Assembly: GCA_036873135.1 (NCBI GenBank)
Contig: JAPTYO010000013.1
Coordinates: 20,147,901-20,211,900 of the forward strand
Source of the DNA: Clarkia xantiana subsp. parviflora
Taxonomy: Eukaryota; Streptophyta; Magnoliopsida; Myrtales; Onagraceae
DNA: 64,000 nt
Direction: 5' to 3'
Below the pieces are notes generated by a model. That model was not told where the DNA came from, made no database searches, and saw nothing but the letters and a program-made list of their open reading frames with translations. Position numbers and translations under genes: made by a program. How positions within the stretch are numbered: position 1 is the stretch's first letter; the number at the start of each line of letters is the position of its first letter. Of this stretch, positions 52,283 through 62,090 are shown piece after piece.

Positions 52283-53265
52283 AAGTCGCCTTAAGTGGTG
52301 CACGGAAAGTCGCCTTAAGTGGTGCACGATGTTAAGTCGCCTTAAGTGGTGCACGAGATTAAGTCGCCTTAAGTGGTGCACGAGATTAAGTCGCCTTAAG
52401 TGGTGCACGATGTTAAGTCGCCTTAAGTGGCGCAAGTTGAAAAGTCGCCTTAAGTGGTGCACGATGCAAAGTCGCCTCAATGGTGCACGATATTAAGTCG
52501 CCTTAAGTGGCGCAAGTTGAAAAGACGCCTTAAGTGGTGCACGATGAAAGTCGCCTTAAGTGGTGCACGATGTTAAGTCGCCTTAAGTGGCGCATGATGT
52601 TACGTCGCCTTAAGTGGTGCACGATGTTAAGTCGCCTTAAGTGGCGCACGAGATTAAGTCGCCTTAAGTGGTGCTCGATGAAAGTCGCCTTAAGTGGTGC
52701 ACGATGTTAAGTCGCCTTAAGTGGCGCATGTGTTAAGTCGCCTTAAGTGGTGCACGATGTTAAGTCGCCTTAAGTGGCGCACGAGAGTAAGTCGCCTTAA
52801 GTGGTGCTCGACGAAAGTCGCCTTAAGTGGTGCACGATTCTTAGATTTATTCTAAGTACTGAAAAGTCGCCTTGAGTGGTGCATAAGAATTAAGTCGCCT
52901 TCAGTGGTGCACGATATTAAGTCGCCTTAAGTGGCGCAAGTTGAAAAGTCGCCTTAAGTGGTGCACGATGTAAAGTCGCCTTCAGTGGTGCACGATATTA
53001 AGTCGCCTTAAGTGGCGCAAGTTGAAAAGCCGCCTTAAGTGGTGCACGATGTAAAGTCGCATTCAGTGGTGCACGATATTAAGTCGCCTTAAGTGGCGCA
53101 AGTTGAAAAGTCGCCTTAAGTGGTGCACGATGTAAAGTCGCCTTCAGTGGTGCACGATATTAAGTCGCCTTAAGTGGCGCAAGTTGAAAAGCCGCCTTAA
53201 GTGGTGCACGATGTAAAGTCGCCTTCAGTGGTGCACGATATTAAGCCGTCTTGAGTGATGCGTTA
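52283..53265 (+). repeat. 27-bp tandem array of Tat-G with an 81-bp higher-order block
   Basis: About 35 copies of a 27-bp unit, AAGTCGCCTTAAGTGGTGCA plus CGATGTT. Variants: GGCGCA for GGTGCA, TTCAG for TTAAG. From about 52908 to 53240 three unit variants alternate in fixed order (GATATTAAG..GGCGCAAGTT, GAAAAG..GGTGCAC, GATGTAAAG..TTCAGTGG), giving four 81-bp higher-order copies. Confidence 0.95.
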
Positions 53266-53805
53266 TTCTTGATCTTATTCTAAGTATTGAAAAGTCGTCT
53301 TAAGTGATGCACGAGATTAAATCGTCTTGAGGGATGTACGAGAATGTCTTAAGTGTCGAAGTATCGACCTAGGCAAGTATAGTAAAGCCACTCGAAGAAG
53401 TGCATCGAAAAAATCGGAACTAAGAAAGTCTGATAACTGATAGGGGCTCAAAGGCCCGACGATTACAAAAGCGAGGAAGATACAAGGATATTAAATATAA
53501 GCAGTTAGGCTTGGTCCTTGTCAGCGGCATCTACAGGAGTTGGGTACACGAGGTCAGCGGCAGAAGGCTCCACAGGGTCAGCCACGGGAGGATCGACTAT
53601 CGGAGCATCAGCACTCGGAAGCTCTGCTGCATTTAATGACTGGGGAACCAGGGTGTCCCCTCGAATTGGGCAGTTATCCACAAGGCATCGAGGAAACGTG
53701 AATGAGAAGACTAGTATTGAGTGACTATGCCAAGAGAAAGATCCCCGATTTCGATGTCGAGAGGTCTGGAGTTAAAAGACACGACGAACTAAAAGTCCCT
53801 CATGT
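53266..53805 (+). other. Tat-G 3' region
   Basis: Non-coding after the array. The 68-aa frame at 53518-53724 is a Ser/Gly/Ala-rich low-complexity reading without motif. No antisense gene remains. Confidence 0.45.
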
Positions 53806-53817
53806 CTTGGGGGCAAA
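53806..53817 (+). other. polypurine tract of Tat-G
   Basis: CTTGGGGGCAAA beside the 3' LTR, similar to CTCGGGGGCA in the other Tat elements. Confidence 0.75.
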
Positions 53818-54515
53818 TGATGGGTCCGACTATAGTCGTCAGGCCCCGTAACGGCGAAGAAACGGCAAACAGGCCCACCAGGCCCCGAAAGGAAGGTCAA
53901 GATGACCTAGGAGAAGGGTCCCGATGAAGGGAGTCCCGACGAGGCAAGGTCCCGACAGAGTCGGTTCCGACAGTAGAGATGGAAGCTCCCGATGAGAAGC
54001 CTTTAAGTAGGCCCCGATGATGAATCCCTGAGAATGATTGGCCCTGTCACGATGACGAGGGGCCCCGAGCGGTGACAGGACGAGATAACTCTGGAGTCCC
54101 CGACGGGAGTCGGGACTCGTTACCAGAGGATAAAGCCAAGATATGCGGGGCGTGGCCGAGATATACGGAACGTGGTTAAGATACACGGATCGTGGCCGAG
54201 ATACGCGGGGCATGGATAAGATACGCGAGATCGTGTACGAGATAAGCGGGATACGGGCTAACCACCCCCAACGGTTCGCCAGGTACCTGAGGCATCTCTT
54301 TGCCTATAAAAGGGCAGGAGGTCACCTCAGATCACTTACGTTGAAATTGAATACTTTTGATATCTGTTGCTTGCCAGTCAGACGAGGCACTCATTTAAGC
54401 ATCGGAGAGGGATTCTGGGTCACCGCCCGGTCTATCCCCTCTTGCAGGATTGCGTGGAGCAAAGGAGCTAGGATTGCCGTCAAGGTCCGTGCCGGAGTTC
54501 CACCGTGATCCAACA
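53818..54515 (+). repeat. 3' LTR of Tat-G
   Basis: 698 bp, about four visible differences from 46562-47259 (for example GCATGGATAAG against GCATGGCTAAG). Confidence 0.95.
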
Positions 54516-55545
54516 ACAACCACCCTTCAAATGGCTACAGATAAAGAGCGCTCCCGCAACATCAAAAGCGGAGAATAAGTGAAAGGGCCACAGCCACCCT
54601 CCAAACGGCTAAAGATAAAAGAGTGACCCCGTGAATCTTGAAAGGGCGGAAAAAAAAAAAGTCATAGTCGTCCCTAAAACGACTACAAAATAAAGGGCCA
54701 CAACCACCCTTCAAATGGTTACAGATAAAGAGTGCTCCCGCAACATCAAAAGCGGAGAATAAGTGAAAGGGCCACAGCCACCCTCCAAACGGCTAAAGAT
54801 AAAAGAGTGACCCCGCGAATCTTGTGAGGGCGGGAAAATAAAAAGGGCCACAGTCGTCCCTAAAACGACTACAAAATAAAGGGCCACAACCACCCTCCAA
54901 ACGCTACAGATAAAAGAGTGACCCCGCGAATCTTGTAAGGGTGGGAAAATAAAAAAACGGCCACAGTCGTCCCTACAACGACTAAAAAATAAAGGGCCAC
55001 AACCACCCATCAAACGGCTACAGACAAAGAGTACTCTCGCGACATCAAAGGCGGGAAACGAGTGTAAGGGCCACAGTCGTCCCTAAAACGGCTACAAATC
55101 AAAAGCATTCTCGCAACATTGAAGGCGGGAAATGAGTGAGAGGGACACAGCCACCCCTAAAATGGCTACCTACAAAGAATGTTCCTCGAATCCTGAGAAG
55201 ATGGGAGATTGTTGAAAGGGTCATAGCCACCCTCAAAAGGCTACATATAAAGAGTATTCTCGTGAATCTTATGAGACCGGGAAATCATTTGAAAGGGCCA
55301 CAGCCACCCTTAAAACGGCTACAAATCGAAAGAGCACTCCAGGAACATCGACGATGGAAATAAATTAAAGGGCCACAGCCACCCTCAAAATGGCTACAAA
55401 TCAAAAGAGCTCTCGCGACATTGAAGACGGTGAGGAAAGGGTCACAACCACCCTCATGGCTACAAATACTCTCGCATCGAGACGGAAAATAAAGTACGGT
55501 TCACAACAACCGTTTAATCGGCTACAAAAAAAAAAGAGTGCTTCC
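54516..55545. repeat. about 78-bp array of LARD-E, right part
   Basis: About 12 copies of a unit with AAAGGGCCACAGCCACCCTC, CAAACGGCTACAGATAAAAG and AGTGCTCTCGCGACATC. Units alternate between CAACCACCC/GGCTAC and CAGTCGTCCC/CGACTAC forms. Spacing varies from 70 to 90 bp. Continuation of 46385-46556 across Tat-G. Confidence 0.88.
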
Positions 55546-55834
55546 GTTAGGTTGAAAACCCGAAAGGGCAGCCTAGGCAAAATTAGGAAATGAGGGGCAT
55601 GATAGCAAATTCAGAAATTGCAATCGTGGCAAAAGGAGAGAAAATAAAATCCTGATGGAATGAAAACCCCAAGGGGCAATCCATGCAAAAATTAGGAAAA
55701 CCGAGGGGCACGGTCTAAAATTTTGACCGTGGCAAAAGGAGAGAATATGAGAGATTAAAAAAAAAAAAGATCCCGCTAAGTTGTCGCGTCATGCGCAATT
55801 TAGGCAAAAATTAGGGACATGCATTCAAGTCGTC
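55546..55834. other. LARD-E interior between arrays
   Basis: Non-coding; GTTGAAAACCCGAAAGGGCAG and GATGGAATGAAAACCCCAAG begin three related blocks of about 85 bp (about 55550, 55640, 55770). The same GGTTGAAAACC block occurs at 46261. Confidence 0.55.
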
Positions 55835-56690
55835 AAGCCACTCGAGGCCCTTATCCAACGGACGCCACTAGAGGCATTTCTCCGACATATGCCACTAGAG
55901 GCTCTTCTCCGACGGACGCCACTAGAGGCTCTTCTCCAACGGACGCCACTAGATGCTCTTCTCCAAACGGACGCCACTAGAGGCATTTCTCCGAAACACG
56001 CCACTAGAGGTTCTTCTCCATCGGACGCCACTAGAGGCATTTCTCAGACATATGAGGCTTTACTTTCCGCACCGCCACTAGAGGCTTTTCCTTGTCGCAC
56101 GCCACTGGAGGCATCGTCGATCGAGGTTTTTACTTTAGTGTACGCCACTGGAGGCTTTTCCTTGTCGCACGCCACTGGAGGCATCGTCGATCGAGGTTTT
56201 TCTTTTCTGCACGCCACTGGAGGCTTTACTTTTCCGCACGCCACTAGAGGCTTTACTTTTCCGCACGCCACTGGAGGCTTTACTTTCCCGCACGCCACTG
56301 GAGGCTTTACTTTTCCGCACGCCATTGGAGGCTTTACTTTTCTGCACGCCACTGGAGGCTTTACTTTTCTGCACGCCACTGGAGGCTTTACTTTCCCGCA
56401 CACCACTGGAGGCTTTACTTTTCTGCACGCCACTGGAGGCTTTACTTTCCGCACCGCCACTGGAGGCTTTTCCTTGTCACACGCCACCAGAGGCGTCGTC
56501 GATCGAGGTTTTTACTTTTCTGCACCGCCAACGGAGGCACCGCCAAAGGAGGCACCGCCAACAAGGGCACCGCCGACCGAGGCTTTACTTTTCCGCACCG
56601 CCACTGGAGGCTCTTCTTTACCGCACCGCCACTGGAGGCTTTACTTTCTGCATCGCCAACAGGCGTCCCGCCGACAGAGGTTTTATCGTT
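55835..56690. repeat. 27-bp tandem array of LARD-E
   Basis: About 27 copies of CACGCCACTGGAGGCTTTAC plus TTTTCTG, with longer variants at the left (about 38 bp). Because 27 is a multiple of three, it is open for 310 codons (55781-56713), reading HATGGFTFP repeats. I regard this as a by-product. Confidence 0.93.
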
Positions 56691-56822
56691 TCCGCACTAG
56701 AATAAGCATATGAGCCACCTTGAAGACTTCGAAGAATTGGAAGAGAATATACTTTCTGGTCAAAATCAGTGTTTCTTCGTCTTTGGACAAACCCCTCCAA
56801 GCACATTCTACGGGAGTCCGTC

Positions 56823-56837
56823 CAAAGAGGGGCAAAC
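56823..56837 (+). other. polypurine tract of LARD-E
   Basis: CAAAGAGGGGCAAAC before the 3' LTR start. Confidence 0.7.
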
Positions 56838-57297
56838 TGTAAACACTCGATTTTGACCCAGACGTAATGACGTTACACATGTTACGTCAAATTCCGGACG
56901 CGTCAAGCCACAAAGTCTCCGAAAATGCTTAAGGGCACATTATTATAAAATATATTTTAAATTATTTCGAATATATTTAATATTTTTGGAATATTTAAAA
57001 ATATATATATATTAATTAGTTTTTTTTATTTTTAGAAAATTATCTGTAAGATATTTATCTCCAGATATTATTTTTTATTCAAAAAATAATTATCTGTAAA
57101 GATATATATCCTTAGGAATATTCTATAGAATAATTATCCGTTAGCAATTTTTTATTTAAATTTTATCTATAACTAGGCTAGGTTTTTAGTATAAATAGGG
57201 GTCTAGGTTTACATTGTAAAGGACACAGAAAAATACCATAAAAGCAATAATACACTATTCATCGGGATCCGTGCGATTTTCGTCATCTAGTGCCAGA

Positions 57298-57333
<36 letters not shown>

Positions 57334-57451
57334 TTATCTTCCTCCCTGGTTCACCGTGACCTCCCAAGACAGCCGGCGCCGCCCCTCCGGCCACGCCACT
57401 CTGCCGGCGCCGCCCCTCCGGCCACGCCAATCCGCCAGCGCTGCCCCTCCG

Positions 57452-57536
<85 letters not shown>

Positions 57537-58623
57537 CTGTCTCTCTCTCTCCGCCTCACTCTGCCCGCCGGAGACATCCCGACCACCCACGACGCCTCCG
57601 CCCGTCCGCTCTACCGCACAAGCCGCCCGCTGTCGCTTTGCCCTTCCCGTCGCATCAGACCGCCGATTTCTGCCACGGCCTGCCCTTGTCGTGACTGCGC
57701 TGGAGCTTCTCGTCCGTCGCCGGCCACAGTTTGCCGCCTCTGCTGCTTTTGCGCCTCCCGCCGGCCTTGCCGGAGCTCCCTGCCGCTGCTGTCGTCCGCA
57801 ATTGTCCACCCCGGCAATTCCGATATCCTTTGTGCCAGCCACCATCGTCGGCCTCTCCTCGCTGCTCCAGTGCTTCCACCCAGCCAAGTCCACCGCTGCT
57901 AGACCATCGTCCGCCACAGCTGTCGAGAGCTCCGACGATTTAAACAGCGACCCACGCCGGCAGGAGTCCACCTGTAGCTGCTTCAAAGACCACCAGATTC
58001 GAACGACCAGCCATGTCGAAGCCGAGCCAACTCCTTCCCTGCGCAGGTGAGGTCTCTCCCGTAGTTTCTTGCGTTCTTTTTTTTGTATATTTTATTATTA
58101 TTATTATTTTTTTGTATCATACTATATTAAGATTTAGTCCAAATTGTTTAAATCTAATTAATTAGGTTAGCTAAAATTTGATTACTAGAGTTTTGTTTCA
58201 ATGAACATACTAATTGACGCTTAAATATTTTAAATATAACTAAAAATTTGATTATTTAAGTTATATTATGTGAATATATAAAGTTATATTTTTTATGTAA
58301 AAAAAACGTTCGATAGTATTATTAGGTTTTATTTCGTTTTTATATAAAAAATTAGTTCATTGGGATATTAACTAATAATAAAATTGGCAAATTAAGTAAA
58401 TTGAGCACCGAAAGGGCGTAATTAAAAATTGTTATTTTTAATTCGTAATAGGACCCCCGAACTCGAATTTCTAATCGTAGACCGATTTTATACCTAGGTG
58501 TTTAATTCATTATTCTCTTAGGTGATTTAGGATTCTAGTTAGCCTTTTAATTAACTAGTGGCGACTCTATTCAAATCCACGTTTTCAAACGTAATTCGCC
58601 GAAGGTTAGATTTAGGTCTGACA
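56838..58623 (+). repeat. 3' LTR of LARD-E
   Basis: 1786 bp, uninterrupted. TATA box 57190-57199. The GC-rich zone (about 57350-58050) is open for 259 codons (57271-58050) and ends at a CAG/GTGAGG splice-donor match (about 58045-58051). Target duplication ACGTC follows (58624-58628). Confidence 0.93.
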
Positions 58624-58628
58624 ACGTC

Positions 58629-59595
58629 GATGACATCCCTCTTGCCGCGAACGATGTGAGTTATTTGAAGAAATCAAAGTCTTGGTTAGCACCTGTATTT
58701 GAGATGAAGGACATGGGAGGCCACTTATATCGTAGGCATTAAGATTGCTAGAGATCGATGTGCTCGTAGATTATGTGTTTCTCAGGAAGTCTATATCAAC
58801 AAATTGTTGAGAAGGTTCAATCTCTATGATGCTAAACTCATGGAGACACCAGTTGTATATGGGAGTGCGTTGTCAAAGTGTGATGGCCCAAAGAACCTAG
58901 TAGAGCGTGAGCAAATGAAAAGTACAGAGTACCTCAGTACGGTAGGAAGTCTGATGTACGCGATGCAATGCACTCGTCCAGATATCTGTTACGCTGTGGG
59001 ATTAGTAGTGCATTCTTAGTTGATCTCCGGTTATCAATATTTATGAGCCGTGAAATGAATAATGAGATATCTGAAAGGCGCGACAGACTACAGACTATTC
59101 TATGAGGGAAGTAAGCTTGGATTGGTAGGATATAGTGTCGCCGACCATGGTGGTGATCTAGATGATTGTAAGTCTACCTCAGGAGAAGTGTTTCTCCTCC
59201 CTAATGCTGCCATCTCTTGAATGAGCAAGAAGCAATCTTGTGTCATGATGTCCTCTATGGAATCTGAATCCGTAGCTCTCTCAAAGAATACACAGGAGGC
59301 TTTCTGGCTAAAGTGACTATAGGCCGCTCTGCTTGACGTCAAGGACGGCAGTAAGCCTTTGCGCATTTACTCTGATAGTCAAGCTGCGATAGGGGAAGTC
59401 AAGAATCCGAAGTATCATAGTAGGAAAAAACACATTGATATAAAATACAACTATGCGAAGAGTGTGGTAGAAGATAAGCTGATCACAGTCGAATTCGTGC
59501 CTTCAGAAAACATGGTTGCGGATCCATTGACTAAACCCTTACGCAAGGATGTTTTCGAAAAGCATGTAAAACTTCTTGGATTGCATAGGATTTAG
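58629..59595 (+). pseudogene. pol: Cop-D reverse transcriptase (right half) and RNase H
   Basis: Resumes exactly at the DD of YVDD after the target duplication. RT continues with SKSWLAPVFEMKDMGG, then after a frame change VYINKLLRRFNLYDAKLMET and STVGSLMYAMQCTRPDICYA. RNase H has VGYSVADHGGDLDDCKSTSG (the expected Asp of the CDSD-type motif is altered), SMESESVALS and IYSDSQAAI. The tail reads KKHIDIKYNYAKSVVED and PSENMVADPLTKPLRKDVF, ending at a stop at 59593-59595. At least four stops or frame changes, so dead. Confidence 0.88.
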
Positions 59596-60697
59596 AAGGA
59601 TTGTAATGTGACAGTAAAATTTATGGATTTGAAGTAATATTTGAATAAAAGAATTGCAAGTTGAGTTTATGATATTTACGACGTCATAATGGTAATATTA
59701 CATTGGATGTACTGACTATAAACTAGTCGTTGAAGCGTAAAACATCTTAATAAAACATGTCGAATGTGGACCATGCCATGTCACATGGATACGGTCATCT
59801 TGATGGAAGGGAAACCTCAGCCATATCAAGACCGGCTAAGAGTCATGGTATTTTGAAATAGAAACCTGGTTATGCAAAACGATTAATTGGTTTCGGGGTA
59901 CACGACATGATCAAAGTTTTGCAGATCGTCGTGACGAACTTCATTCGTCTACTACCACATTTTTTGCTAGATTAGAATCTACAATAGCATATGACATTCC
60001 CACTCCTGATATAAAATAAATTCAGGTTATGAAGTCGATGCACACTTCATACTGCGCGTGCCATGTTCGACCACAGGGCCGGGCTTGGTTGTGTTAGATA
60101 GAATCTTTCAAGTTTCTGAAAGACACAAACTTATTCACCTTGAGCGTGTGACTAATCCCGGGTGTTGAATGAAGCAGCACCCGAAGTACCCATAGCACTC
60201 GGAGCTCATGTCCAAGCTTGGGCTCAATGTTTGCTCCCGGGCGTACGAGCTTAGTGCCCAAACAAAAAGACCGAGTGACCACGTTTTGGGAACCGGTTGA
60301 GTTTGACTAAGGATATGAGCAATGAGGATGGTCATGCACATCTGTAATTCTCCAACTCTTGTATTCACTAGGTGGCCACTAGCTGGATATTAGTTGAAGG
60401 TTGTGAATACTTGTACGAATGCATTGGAGAAGTATTCCTTAAGGGAAACTAGACAATAGGAGAATAACAGTTGACCAGGGGTACAACGTGGCACAGAGAA
60501 GTAATAGGTTGGGAATAACATTCCGCAGATGCTACAACACTATTAACCGATGAGTAGCGCGAAGTCCGTTGTGTCTATCGGTCGCACTGGAAACCTCGTC
60601 TGAACTACACGGGAACTAGATTGGATCAATGAATAAATATTGATGTGTTGGGCAACAACATATTAATAGGCACCCTCCCATTCCGGCGAGTGGAAGC
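59596..60697 (+). other. Cop-D 3' untranslated region
   Basis: About 1.1 kb between the pol stop and the LTR, no credible frame. Purine tract GGCGAGTGGAAGC directly before the LTR. Confidence 0.6.
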
Positions 60698-61266
60698 TGT
60701 TGGCATTTAGAGTAAATGGGTCGCCGTAATAGGAGCCCATTAATATAAGCCCAACATGCTAAACACAATTGGGGTATGACACATAGGGAATTTCAGGTCA
60801 GGCCGAAATCCCCATGGGCCATACGCGACCCATGTGGGCCGGCCCAATTAAGCATGGTGCGGCCGAAGCTAGCAAATACCCACCAAGGGTTTTGTTCACC
60901 TCTTCTTATAAATAGAAGGTGTTGGTCATTCTCTCCCTTTTAGTAGTCACAAAAAAATCCCTTCTCCTTAGGCTAGGATTATCGTCCGAACCAATCACAC
61001 CTAGAGTAGGTGCCGAATTACTTCAAATAATTCACCCCGGAGATCCATCAGCAACCAGATTGAAAGAGGCTTTGCAGTTGAGACCATTGCCTTCAAATTT
61101 CCTCCTTAACAAGATTCAAACGAATGACACCGTCTCGCATTCCTTGAACTCCGTTGACATATTGGGCTACGGATTGCAATATAGGTATGTGCACCATTTC
61201 GGCTGCGTATTAGTTACCTGACATGTGTCTAGTTTTGATCCGTATTTATTCTTCCTAAAAACAACA
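60698..61266 (+). repeat. 3' LTR of Cop-D
   Basis: 569 bp, starts TGTTGGCATTTAG, ends CTAAAAACAACA. TATA box TATAAATAG at 60907-60915. The same LTR family as 11820-12419 (minus strand) and 14422-14640. The right end is placed by comparison with the Cop-H LTR. Confidence 0.78.
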
Positions 61267-62090
61267 GGCCACACCCAAGCCGAAGACGCTGCTTTGGGTG
61301 AATCGTTGAAGCAACCAAACATAGAAGAGCGAATACATATTACTAGATTAATTAATTGATGGAGAGAGAGAGAGAGAGGATTTCACCGAGGGTAGAGTCA
61401 GCTTAGCCACCACCGTCCTCTAGCGTCATCGCCACCACCGCATCCACTACCTCCGGTCAGAAATAAGAGCAACTTCCGGTGAAAAATCGTCCATGGAAAG
61501 AATGAAGACATTGCTTTACATCCGGAAAAGGGAGAAATAGAAAGGGTGGAGTTGGCACAGCCGTCGTCGCCACCGTTCACTACCACCGACCAGAGACAAA
61601 CCTCGAGTTGCTGCTGAAGACACTGAAGAAACGCATGTCGGGATTGAAGCCGACGTCTGTCAAATCCATCGAAGCTGCAACCGCCGGAAACGACCAGGAC
61701 CACTATAGCCATCCCCGCCAGCGTCGTTACGACCACCGACGTTCTTCGTCGCTTTGTGCATGTCGGAGCTTGACTGTGCAGCCTCTACGAAGACACTGCC
61801 TTGGGTGGAAGTAGCTTTATCGGCGGGTCCTCAAGGCTGGTGGAAGTAGCATAACGAATGATATGCTTCACTTACATAGTTGTTAGGGCTCTAAAGATTG
61901 GAAGCTCGAGTCACAGACAATTAGGAGGCAATGAGAAGAAGTGGAGGTCGGTGCGGATTGTAAGGAGACTGAGTTTGAAAAATAACTGGAGAGGAGGAGT
62001 GGAGGAGAGAGAGAAGGGGGAGCGGTTTAGGGTTTAGCAAAGGAGTGGAGAGAGAAATTTGAGATAAATTGACAAAATTAACCCCATATA
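61267..62090. other. unassigned GC-richer segment
   Basis: Short GA microsatellite (about 61363-61380) and CCACCACCG/TCGTCGCCACC-rich stretches open in several frames. Ends in GGTTTAGGGTTTAGCAAAGG, a telomere-like word occurring once. No motif, no convincing gene. Confidence 0.35.

Larger units (their letters stand above)
46562..54515 (+). mobile_element. Tat-G: young Tat Gypsy element with a truncated RT
   Basis: 7954 bp, flanked by ACAAC (46557-46561, 54516-54520), inserted in LARD-E. LTRs of 698 bp each with about four visible differences, so recent. Order: LTR, primer site, gag, protease, shortened RT, RNase H, second RNase H, integrase, 27-bp repeats, purine tract, LTR. RT has lost everything before YVDD. 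Frame changes at about 49345, 50300 and 50730 break pol, but gag and the final integrase frame are intact. There is no antisense gene. Confidence 0.95.
29925..58623 (+). mobile_element. LARD-E: large non-coding LTR element, host of Tat-F and Tat-G
   Basis: LTRs start TGTAAACACTCG and end TTAGGTCTGACA, flanked by ACGTC (29920-29924, 58624-58628). The 5' LTR is 29925-31682 plus 42182-42296 (split by Tat-F); the 3' LTR is 56838-58623. The native interior is 42297-46556 plus 54516-56837, about 6.6 kb. It contains a primer site, an A-rich 110-bp array, diverged duplicated blocks, a 78-bp array and a 27-bp array, but no retroelement domain. This is the LARD class of non-autonomous elements. The LTRs differ noticeably (several changes per 100 bp in places), so it is older than Tat-G and Cop-B2. 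Strand is taken from the primer site and purine tract. Confidence 0.92.

Noticed and set aside
52244..52480. Minus-strand frame with LVHHLRRLN repeats
   Set aside because: Read from the 27-bp Tat-G array; no start context or domain.
55781..56713. 310-aa open frame with HATGGFTFP-type repeats
   Set aside because: It follows the 27-bp repeat, whose length is a multiple of three; other frames of the same array are also open on both strands, and there is no non-repetitive domain.
57271..58050. 259-aa open frame with Ile, Ser-Leu and Pro-rich stretches
   Set aside because: It is inside the LARD-E LTR and depends on TTA and CT microsatellites; the 5' LTR copy is broken differently. Kept only as possible captured exon sequence, not as a protein.
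61398..61814. Frames in the CCACCACCG-rich segment as a possible host gene
   Set aside because: Short, broken, on both strands, with no conserved motif; composition alone does not support a gene.
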